Translations under genes and position numbers: made by a program
Notes under the pieces: generated by a model
Database searches by the model: none
The model's input: only the letters and a program-made list of their open reading frames with translations
Told to the model about the DNA's origin: nothing
Assembly (NCBI GenBank): GCA_030054275.1
Contig: JASGCF010000005.1
Coordinates: forward strand, 21,648-27,938
DNA: 6,291 bases
Source: Limnohabitans sp.
GTDB taxonomy: Bacteria > Planctomycetota > Phycisphaerae > Phycisphaerales > SM1A02
Direction: 5' to 3'
Part shown: piece by piece, positions 1 through 4,944 of the stretch
Numbering within the stretch: the first letter of the stretch is position 1
How the letters are laid out: every line of letters starts with the position of its first letter

Positions 1-216
1 GACACCACGCTGCACGAGCCGCGCGCGGCAACCCGCGCCAGCGATCGTCATGCGCGTTCGAGCGACGTCACTGCGAGTGACGTCTCACGTTGTCCGTTTG
101 CACGTGGTTTGAGTATCCGTGGTCTGGGGCTCCTTGCGGGTCGCTTCTCGACCGGATTCCTCGCGAAGAAGTTGAGCAAGCCATTTCATCATCCGACATC
201 GTTGAACTCGCTGTAA
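1..216 (+). CDS. Possible C-terminal end of an unidentified upstream protein (5' end outside window)
   Basis: Reading from base 1 in frame 1, the sequence stays open for 71 codons to a TAA at 214-216, and the third codon positions are G/C-rich as in the confirmed genes downstream. The predicted tail ends in a basic, mildly hydrophobic stretch (FARGLSIRGLGLLAGRF) followed by KKLSKPFHHPTSLNSL. I recognise no family. If real, it would be the last part of a gene lying just upstream of the radical SAM gene in the same direction, with an 80-120 bp gap. A frame this long can stay open by chance in GC-rich DNA, and a perfect inverted repeat lies inside it at 64-84, so non-coding DNA is equally possible. 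Confidence 0.25.
   Translation, partial: DTTLHEPRAATRASDRHARSSDVTASDVSRCPFARGLSIRGLGLLAGRFSTGFLAKKLSKPFHHPTSLNSL
64..84. repeat. Perfect 9-bp inverted repeat with 3-base loop
   Basis: The arms GACGTCACT (64-72) and AGTGACGTC (76-84) are exact reverse complements around a GCG spacer. This could be a dyad operator for a dimeric regulator of the downstream operon or a short RNA hairpin. No T-tract follows, so it is not a classical intrinsic terminator. A second, fully self-complementary 12-mer, GCCGCGCGCGGC, lies nearby at 18-29. If the open frame through this region is a real gene, the symmetry may be fortuitous. Confidence 0.5.
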
Positions 217-337
217 AGATCGTCCGGAAACCCTTCATGCGAGCGCGTAAGGCTGCGTGAAATCGAGATACGCCAATGCAGATTAAGAATGTTGGCGATT
301 GTCGGATATCGTGTCGGTCCACCCCAACGGTGCGCAC
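217..337 (+). other. Short leader before the radical SAM gene; no clear promoter seen
   Basis: This stretch lies between the TAA at 214-216 and the preferred ATG of the radical SAM gene. I see no convincing -35/-10 pair, no strong Shine-Dalgarno, no terminator hairpin and no RNA gene. A TTG at 299 and an ATG at 289 are possible translation starts; the TTG is in frame with the radical SAM gene and would add 13 residues, while the ATG at 289 is out of frame. The operon promoter is either not recognisable by eye or lies further upstream. Confidence 0.4.
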
Positions 338-1915
338 ATGTCCCCAAACTCCCTTCCGCCCAACACCCAACGTCAAAGAGAGTTGCGCGCGCCAACAAGC
401 GTTCATGCACCAGCAACGTCATCGCTAGAGCCAGTTCGAGCGCGCCAAGCGTTGCGGGCGGTGATGGTCGATCTCAACAACTTCTCGACTTTCCCGACGC
501 TCGCGGTTGGAATTCTCGTTGCGTCACTCAGGAACGCCGGACACGAGGTGGAGCTCATCTGTCCGCTCGCACACGATGTTCCCGCGGCGGAGCGTGAGCG
601 TCGCGAGACCTTCAAAGACCAACTCATGCGACGCGTGCACTTGTCCACGCATCCAGCATTCCGCGCGACGCGCGATCTTGCTCGCCGAGTTCGTCTCTGG
701 TGGCGCGGCCGACCTCACCCGCGTGTCTTGCGAGAGACGGCGCGTGTGTTGGATGAGAAGCCGGACATCCTGCTCCTCTCTGCCTACTTGCAGCACTACG
801 CGACAGTTCGTGAACTTGGGCGACTCGCAGCGGAACGTGGAATCCCCGTACTTCTCGGTGGTCCTGCATTCAATCAAAATGCGACGGCTAGTTCCTGGCT
901 CGATATTCCTGGCGTGAAAGCCGTTGTTGGTGGCGAAGTTGATCTTGTGCTTCCTCGTATCGTTGAAGCGGTGGTCGCTGGCGAAGATCTGCTGCAGTTT
1001 GACGGAGTTTTCTTGCCTGACGGGCGGAAGAGTCGTCCCGCTCCGCCACTGCGCCAACTCGACCAGATTCCTGTGCCAGACTTTACGGACTTTCCGTGGG
1101 ATCGCTATCGCATGCGAGTGATCCCGATGATGACGGGTCGCGGTTGTCAGTGGAACAAGTGCAACTTTTGTAGCGACATCACCAGCGCGAGTGGACGGAC
1201 TTATCGCACGAAAAGTCTTGAGACAGTCATGCATGAAGTGCGTGAACTCTCGCGCCGGCATGAGACGACAAACTTCTTGTTTCTCGATCTCAAGTTGAAT
1301 TCCAATCCCGCGCTCTTTCGAGGAATCTGCGAGAACATGCAGCGAAACGCACCGGGGGCGCAGTGGGTTGGAACGGTGCACGTCGACCTTCGAAAGGACA
1401 ACGGACTTTCTCGCGCGGATCTCCGCGCCGCCGCCGCCGCAGGAATGCGACGCGTGAGTTTTGGGCTTGAGAGCGGCAGCCAGCGAATGCTCGACTTGAT
1501 GGAGAAGGGCTGCTCGGTGGAGACAAACGCAGAGTTCATCCGGAACGCCTGCGAAGCAGGGATCAGCGTTCGATGCACGATGTTCAAGGGTTTCCCCGGT
1601 GAGACTGCCGCGGATCTCGAGCAAACCGCAAACTTCCTTACGAAGCACAGCGAATTCATCGACCGCATCCGATTCAACGAGTTCTCGATCCTCGAAGGGA
1701 CACCTATTCACGATGCGGTCCGTGAAGAGCCATCGCGCTTCCCTGAACTTCGCGTCTTGCAGTTTGACCAACGACAAGCCGCCGCACGCTACGTGAACTC
1801 GGCAACGACGGGAAGCGAGTACCGCCGCGCGAAGGCGCGAGTGCTTGCGCTCGTCCACCAGATCAATCGACGTGAAGTGCGGCGAACTGCACAAGCGTTT
1901 GATGGACTCATGTGA
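338..1915 (+). CDS. B12-binding-domain radical SAM enzyme (class B-like)
   Basis: Predicted cytosolic [4Fe-4S] enzyme that cleaves S-adenosylmethionine to start radical chemistry; many relatives with this architecture are cobalamin-dependent methyltransferases or natural-product tailoring enzymes. From the ATG at 338 (525 aa), a poorly conserved linker of about 40 residues precedes a Rossmann-like cobalamin-binding domain (about 43-165, then LLGGPAFNQN). The linker PVPDF follows at 245-249, then the radical SAM barrel. Cluster cysteines are C270, C275 and C278 in GRGCQWNKCNFCSD, a CX4CX2C spacing. GLESGSQRMLDLMEKG (about 376-391) and FKGFPGETAADLE are typical barrel motifs. I see no DXHXXG cobalamin motif, as in many class B enzymes. 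An in-frame TTG at 299 could extend the protein by 13 residues; neither start has a clear ribosome site. The NOS gene starts 24 bp downstream. The family call is strong; substrate and reaction are unknown. Confidence 0.9.
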   Translation: MSPNSLPPNTQRQRELRAPTSVHAPATSSLEPVRARQALRAVMVDLNNFSTFPTLAVGILVASLRNAGHEVELICPLAHDVPAAERERRETFKDQLMRRVHLSTHPAFRATRDLARRVRLWWRGRPHPRVLRETARVLDEKPDILLLSAYLQHYATVRELGRLAAERGIPVLLGGPAFNQNATASSWLDIPGVKAVVGGEVDLVLPRIVEAVVAGEDLLQFDGVFLPDGRKSRPAPPLRQLDQIPVPDFTDFPWDRYRMRVIPMMTGRGCQWNKCNFCSDITSASGRTYRTKSLETVMHEVRELSRRHETTNFLFLDLKLNSNPALFRGICENMQRNAPGAQWVGTVHVDLRKDNGLSRADLRAAAAAGMRRVSFGLESGSQRMLDLMEKGCSVETNAEFIRNACEAGISVRCTMFKGFPGETAADLEQTANFLTKHSEFIDRIRFNEFSILEGTPIHDAVREEPSRFPELRVLQFDQRQAAARYVNSATTGSEYRRAKARVLALVHQINRREVRRTAQAFDGLM

Positions 1916-1922
1916 GATCAAA

Positions 1923-1938
1923 CCGAAAAGTGATTCGG
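1923..1938 (+). repeat. Small hairpin between radical SAM stop and NOS start
   Basis: CCGAA (1923-1927) and TTCGG (1934-1938) are reverse complements around a 6-base loop, ending two bases before the NOS ATG at 1940. No strong Shine-Dalgarno is present in this 24-bp gap; the only purine-rich stretch is GAAAAG within the hairpin. The structure might modulate NOS initiation, but a 5-bp stem is easily a chance occurrence. Confidence 0.3.
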
Positions 1939-1939
1939 C

Positions 1940-3187
1940 ATGAGAATCGATACAAAAGTGCGTTCAAACCCGCTTCGCCGCAGATTGCGGCGCGTGGGTA
2001 CTTGGGAACGCCGCGAAGAAGCAATTGCGTTCATCGAGCTCTTTCATCGTGAAGGCGGACTCAGCGATGTATCGCGGCGCGCACGACTTCGAGAGGTAAA
2101 GCGAGCGCTGTGGCGCAACAACTTCTATCAGCACACGCCGGAGGAACTGGCGTTCGGAGCACGCGTCGCATGGCGAAATCACGCGCGCTGTATTGGAAGG
2201 TTGTTCTGGCGTTCGCTCGAAGTTTTTGATTGTCGGGCGATCAGTGATCCTGAAGCGATGGCGGGCCGAGTCGTCGACCACTTGATCTTTGCGAAGGGAA
2301 CGGGATCGATCCGATCCGCAATCAGCATCTTTGCGCCGGTTCAGGGCGATGCATTGCCCGCCTACATCGAGAGTCGCCAAATCGCGCAGTACGCGGGCTA
2401 TTCGCTTGAGAATGGTGAACTTCTCGGTGATCCGCTTACTGCCGAAGCGACACGGATCGCACGAGCGCTCGGGTGGAATCCGCCTCATCAGATCGGGCGA
2501 TTTGATCTGCTTCCATTCACGATTCGTGATACGCGTGATCGCCGGTTGCTTTTTGAGTTGCCTCCAGATGCGATTCAAGAGGTCGACATTGAGCATCCAC
2601 ACAACCGGGGACTCGCGGAACTCAAACTTCGTTGGTACACGGTGCCGTGCGTGAGTTCCATGATTCTCAGCATCGGTGGAATCGATTACCCGTGTGCGCC
2701 ATTCAATGGGTTTTACATGTGCACAGAAATCGCCTCGCGGAATCTGTGCGATGAGCGACGATATGACTTGCTCGCTCCCGCGGCAGAGGCGCTTGGAATT
2801 GATCGAAGCGATGTTGTTTGGAGAGATCGTGTTCTTACAGAGCTCAATCTGGCCGTGTTGCATTCGTTCCGTCGTGACGGCGTGACCATTGTCGATCACC
2901 ATGAGGCAAGCGCGCAGTACATGGAGTTCATTCAGCGTGAGGCAAGTTCGGGGCGCATTCCAAGCGGTCGATGGGACTGGATCGTGCCGCCACAAGCGGG
3001 CTCGGCATGTCCTGTCTTTCATCTGATGATGCGCGATCGAAAGATGGTTCCGAACTTTTATGACTCGCGCGCGACTGATGGCGATGAACTTGCTCCTCGG
3101 TATGACGAATTGAAGCGCAATCGATGGCACGCCCGATGGGATCGATTGCGACATCGATACTGGGCGTGGCGAAGAAGGAGAGACTGA
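1940..3187 (+). CDS. nos: Stand-alone nitric oxide synthase oxygenase (bacterial NOS)
   Basis: Haem-thiolate enzyme expected to oxidise L-arginine through N-hydroxyarginine to citrulline and NO, using electrons from a separate reductase and a tetrahydropterin or tetrahydrofolate cofactor. The whole oxygenase fold is readable in 415 aa. RVAWRNHARCIGRLFW (75-90) carries the haem ligand C84 and proximal W78. RQIAQYAGY places Q147 at the substrate-contacting Gln. RWYTVPCVSSMILSIGG (231-247) and PFNGFYMCTEIASRNLCD (254-271) hold the distal pocket, with E263 as the arginine-binding Glu and R267 conserved. VTIVDHHEAS (315-324) and RWDWIVPPQAGSACPVFH (344-361) give the pterin-site W345/W347. The mammalian N-terminal zinc hook and reductase domain are absent. 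The protein is longer than typical bacterial NOS (about 360 aa) because of an N-terminal extension of about 20 residues and an Arg/Trp-rich C-terminal tail. Pocket changes (F258, C261, C237, Q150) are unusual. ATG 1940 is 24 bp after the radical SAM stop; the TGA overlaps the next gene's ATG. Confidence 0.95.
   Translation: MRIDTKVRSNPLRRRLRRVGTWERREEAIAFIELFHREGGLSDVSRRARLREVKRALWRNNFYQHTPEELAFGARVAWRNHARCIGRLFWRSLEVFDCRAISDPEAMAGRVVDHLIFAKGTGSIRSAISIFAPVQGDALPAYIESRQIAQYAGYSLENGELLGDPLTAEATRIARALGWNPPHQIGRFDLLPFTIRDTRDRRLLFELPPDAIQEVDIEHPHNRGLAELKLRWYTVPCVSSMILSIGGIDYPCAPFNGFYMCTEIASRNLCDERRYDLLAPAAEALGIDRSDVVWRDRVLTELNLAVLHSFRRDGVTIVDHHEASAQYMEFIQREASSGRIPSGRWDWIVPPQAGSACPVFHLMMRDRKMVPNFYDSRATDGDELAPRYDELKRNRWHARWDRLRHRYWAWRRRRD
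3116..3150 (+). repeat. 10-bp inverted repeat (hairpin) just upstream of the membrane-protein ribosome site
   Basis: CGCAATCGAT (3116-3125) and ATCGATTGCG (3141-3150) are exact reverse complements with a 15-base loop, inside the last codons of NOS. Part of the right arm, GATCGATT at 3140-3147, is also an exact complement of AATCGATC, which occurs three times downstream at 3203-3210, 3215-3222 and 3227-3234. The RNA could therefore form this upstream hairpin or a longer-range stem enclosing the Shine-Dalgarno and start codon of the next gene. Pairing is seen in the sequence; a regulatory role is inferred. Confidence 0.5.
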
Positions 3188-3189
3188 TG
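3175..3189 (+). promoter_or_regulatory. Strong Shine-Dalgarno and TGATG stop-start junction
   Basis: AAGGAGA at 3175-3181 is followed, after a 6-base spacer from GGAG, by ATG at 3187-3189. That ATG shares its A with the NOS stop codon TGA (3185-3187). It is the clearest ribosome-binding site in the window and fixes the start of the membrane-protein gene, rather than the in-frame ATG at 3124 inside NOS. Confidence 0.85.
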
Positions 3190-3789
3190 ACACGTGTCGA
3201 CGAATCGATCGACGAATCGATCAACGAATCGATCAATGACGAGTCGTCACAACAGCGTGAATTCGCTGGAGTAGTTGCGCGCTTCCACGCGGTACGTGGC
3301 GAGATTGATCTCCGAATTCGTGTTCAATCCACGATCCTGCTCGGAGCAATCGCTGGAGCACTCATCCTCGCGGTCGTCGTCGTGATTCTTCAGAGTTTTG
3401 GTGCGGTACGCGTCGGCCTCGAAGTCGCAGTCCTGTTTGCTTGCGCAGATCTCCTCGCCGCACTCCATTGGATGCACAACGACATTCGCCATGTACAACT
3501 TGGTCACTACTTGATGCAAGAGATCGAGCCAAAATTGGTACGCCAAGGTGTGGGTTGGGAGCGCTATCACCACGATTTGCCGCGACCAACGCCGCTTGGA
3601 TCCTATTGGTTTGTCGGAACAAAGGGAGTTCTTGCAGTCGCGCCACTGTTGGTCACTGGCGCAGCACTGACAAATCGAGCGAACTTCCAAGAGTATGGAA
3701 TGTTGGCAACGATTTTTCTTCTCATCGCCGCGATCGTTGTGCTGACACGTTTGCCGCGTCAGCCAGTGTCGAGGGCTGGAGAAGCATGA
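3187..3789 (+). CDS. Four-helix integral membrane protein, function unknown
   Basis: A 200-aa protein with no family that I recognise. An acidic, polar N-terminus (1-24) contains the near-perfect repeat DESIDESINESINDES, encoded by a 12-bp tandem DNA repeat. Four hydrophobic segments follow: about 49-71, 76-96, 146-163 and 169-187. The long loop between helices 2 and 3 (about 97-145) carries HWMHNDIRHVQLGHYLMQ then EIEPKL and WERYHHDLPRP; it is rich in His, Trp and Tyr and looks like the conserved part. There is no signal peptide. The start is fixed by an ideal Shine-Dalgarno and a 1-bp overlap with the NOS stop, and the glycosyltransferase gene starts in a 4-bp ATGA overlap, so translation is probably coupled to both neighbours. 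It might be a membrane anchor or scaffold for the glycosyltransferase, a transporter subunit, or a membrane partner of NOS; none of these is shown. No redox cofactor motif is evident. Confidence 0.85.
   Translation: MTRVDESIDESINESINDESSQQREFAGVVARFHAVRGEIDLRIRVQSTILLGAIAGALILAVVVVILQSFGAVRVGLEVAVLFACADLLAALHWMHNDIRHVQLGHYLMQEIEPKLVRQGVGWERYHHDLPRPTPLGSYWFVGTKGVLAVAPLLVTGAALTNRANFQEYGMLATIFLLIAAIVVLTRLPRQPVSRAGEA
3199..3234 (+). repeat. Three-copy 12-bp tandem repeat encoding DESI/DESI/NESI
   Basis: Units GACGAATCGATC (3199-3210), the same (3211-3222) and AACGAATCGATC (3223-3234), followed by a degenerate AATGACGAGTCG. Each unit contains the palindrome ATCGAT and encodes Asp/Asn-Glu-Ser-Ile, so copy-number change would keep the frame. 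It lies directly after the start codon of the membrane protein; a separate 10-bp palindrome GACACGTGTC sits at 3189-3198. Copy number may vary between strains. Confidence 0.85.
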
Positions 3790-4763
3790 ACCCTTTGCCA
3801 GTCCCCAACAACGCTGCACGGGTATCGATGGTTGTCGTTGTTCCAGCGGCGTCGGAAGCCGCGGTCATCGCACGGCTCATCAAAACACTTGCAGACCAGC
3901 ATTTTGATGGGATCGTCGCGATCGTGATTGCAGTGAATGGAGCGCGCGATAAGACCGCGGCAATCGCTGAAGCGTGCATCGAAAGGCTCGTGCCAAGTGC
4001 GACATGGTGTTGGCGTGTGCTTGAGTTGCCCGTGCCGTCGAAATCACGAGCCTTAAATGAAGGTGAGCGTGTCGCTCGAAGCATGCTTCGAAGTTTCGGT
4101 GTCGAGAGCCCTGACATCACGTTCTATCTCGACGCAGATATCGAGCTCTCGCCAAACACATTTGACGAGGTCGCGAGCGCATTGTCAGAAGTGCGGCCTC
4201 GTATCGTGCAGCCGTTTCGCTGCGCCGAGGCGTCGGCACCGTTTCTCAGTTGGATGGCTGGAAACGCTTTGTGCACATTGCCTTGGGTCACCGGTGATAT
4301 CGCCTGTGGCGGGGTGTTTGCGGTGAATCGTGCAGGGCGTGAGCGATGGACGGAGTTTCCCGATCTTGCGGCAGACGATGCGTTTGTCTTCAACCGATTT
4401 CGAAGCGAGGAGCGTGTAGTGGTCACGAGTGCGAGGGCGACGCATCCGATGCCCGCAACGCTTCGTGGACTTGCTCGACAACAGCGCCGATGGCGTCTTG
4501 CACGCAGAGAACTCGAAGCATCGGGAGTTCCTTCAGCGTTTCCTTGTGATGCGGCGTCGGCCTGGCCAATGCGCCGACGCATCAAGGCGATGCTCTCTTC
4601 ACCGCGCGTGCTTTTGTCCTTTGTAGGTCTGCGTGCGATTCGCGTCGCGTCGTACTTCGATCGTACGCACTTTCGATCACATGTTTGGGAAGTCGATCGA
4701 GTGGGCGGCATGCAGAACAAGCACAGCATGAAGATGCGGGGTCACGATGCAGCACGCTCCTGA
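3786..4763 (+). CDS. Family 2 glycosyltransferase (GT-A fold)
   Basis: Predicted to transfer a sugar from a nucleotide-sugar donor to an unknown acceptor. In 325 aa the N-terminal Rossmann strand SMVVVVPAASEAAVIARL (about 14-31) and AIVIAVNGARDKT are typical of GT2. The metal/nucleotide-binding DXD is D116-A-D118 in FYLDADIEL. LAADDAFVF (194-202) offers the catalytic-base Asp (D197/D198). QQRRW at 232-236 matches the QXXRW motif common in polysaccharide synthases. Unlike those synthases, no convincing transmembrane segment is present, so it is probably soluble or peripheral; the adjacent four-helix protein could supply membrane attachment. ATG 3786 lies in a 4-bp ATGA overlap with the preceding stop, with GGAG at 3778-3781 as ribosome site. 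The 3' end overlaps the next frame by 17 bp. GT2 assignment is firm; donor, acceptor and whether it is processive are not determinable. Confidence 0.9.
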   Translation: MNPLPVPNNAARVSMVVVVPAASEAAVIARLIKTLADQHFDGIVAIVIAVNGARDKTAAIAEACIERLVPSATWCWRVLELPVPSKSRALNEGERVARSMLRSFGVESPDITFYLDADIELSPNTFDEVASALSEVRPRIVQPFRCAEASAPFLSWMAGNALCTLPWVTGDIACGGVFAVNRAGRERWTEFPDLAADDAFVFNRFRSEERVVVTSARATHPMPATLRGLARQQRRWRLARRELEASGVPSAFPCDAASAWPMRRRIKAMLSSPRVLLSFVGLRAIRVASYFDRTHFRSHVWEVDRVGGMQNKHSMKMRGHDAARS

Positions 4764-4944
4764 CGACACTGCTCATGGCGATCGTGACGACGAGCAATTG
4801 CGTCTCGTTGCACCAGCACTCTTTGCAGGCCTTCCGAAGTCGCGCATGCTTCCCACCACGATCTGCAACTGGGCGCCGCGTCGGCGTGCGGAGTGGTGGG
4901 CGTTCAAGGCGGCGAAACTGGACGGGGTCTTGCGCGATCGCTGA
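4747..4944 (+). CDS. Small ORF, probably the frameshifted 5' part of the acyltransferase gene
   Basis: This 65-codon frame starts at an ATG inside the glycosyltransferase end (17-bp overlap, GGGG at 4738-4741 as weak ribosome site) and stops at TGA 4942-4944. Its codons look genuine, and its end, RRRAEWWAFKAAKLDGVLRDR, resembles the basic, aromatic lead-in that often precedes hexapeptide acyltransferases. The other forward frame over 4893-4940 reads VVGVQGGETGRGLARS, which looks like out-of-frame sequence. If the reading frame steps back one base near CGCGATCGCTGA (4933-4944), the product continues directly into LIVRRKLLESSG of the acyltransferase, giving one protein of about 260 aa. Explanations are an indel or sequence error, a recently broken gene, a frameshifting event, or an independent small protein whose end overlaps the acyltransferase start. 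I see no slippery heptamer. Confidence 0.5.
   Translation: MQHAPDDTAHGDRDDEQLRLVAPALFAGLPKSRMLPTTICNWAPRRRAEWWAFKAAKLDGVLRDR

Noticed and set aside
1425..1440. GCC-repeat run in the radical SAM gene
   Set aside because: It encodes a short Ala stretch in a helix before the conserved GLESGS motif and stays in frame; ordinary low complexity in GC-rich coding DNA.
524..1921. Long minus-strand open frame (465 codons) opposite the radical SAM gene
   Set aside because: It is a shadow of the strongly supported plus-strand gene; the translation has no recognisable domain and a low-complexity, Arg/Ser/His-rich composition typical of antisense frames.
3124..3186. Earlier ATG at 3124 as start of the membrane protein
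   Set aside because: It lies well inside NOS without a ribosome site, whereas ATG 3187 has AAGGAG at ideal spacing and a stop-start overlap.
1964..3193. Long minus-strand open frame (409 codons) opposite NOS
   Set aside because: The plus strand has complete NOS motifs over the same bases; the minus-strand protein shows no domain or plausible start.
3199..3234. Tandem repeats as a CRISPR array or integration site
   Set aside because: Units are only 12 bp with no spacers and lie in frame inside a gene. I saw no other direct repeats, tRNA genes, transposase or insertion-sequence ends in the window.
3441..3785. Upstream extension of the glycosyltransferase frame back to 3441
   Set aside because: This part is out of frame with the membrane-protein gene that covers it and reads as nonsense; the GT2 fold starts right after ATG 3786, which has a GGAG site and an ATGA overlap.
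4935..4942. GCGATCGC octamer resembling the cyanobacterial HIP1 repeat
   Set aside because: I noticed it only here; HIP1-bearing genomes have it about every kilobase, so it says nothing about lineage.
4933..4944. Programmed -1 frameshift signal at the acyltransferase junction
   Set aside because: No X XXY YYZ slippery heptamer or obvious downstream pseudoknot is visible; an indel or sequence error is the simpler explanation, so recoding is not annotated.
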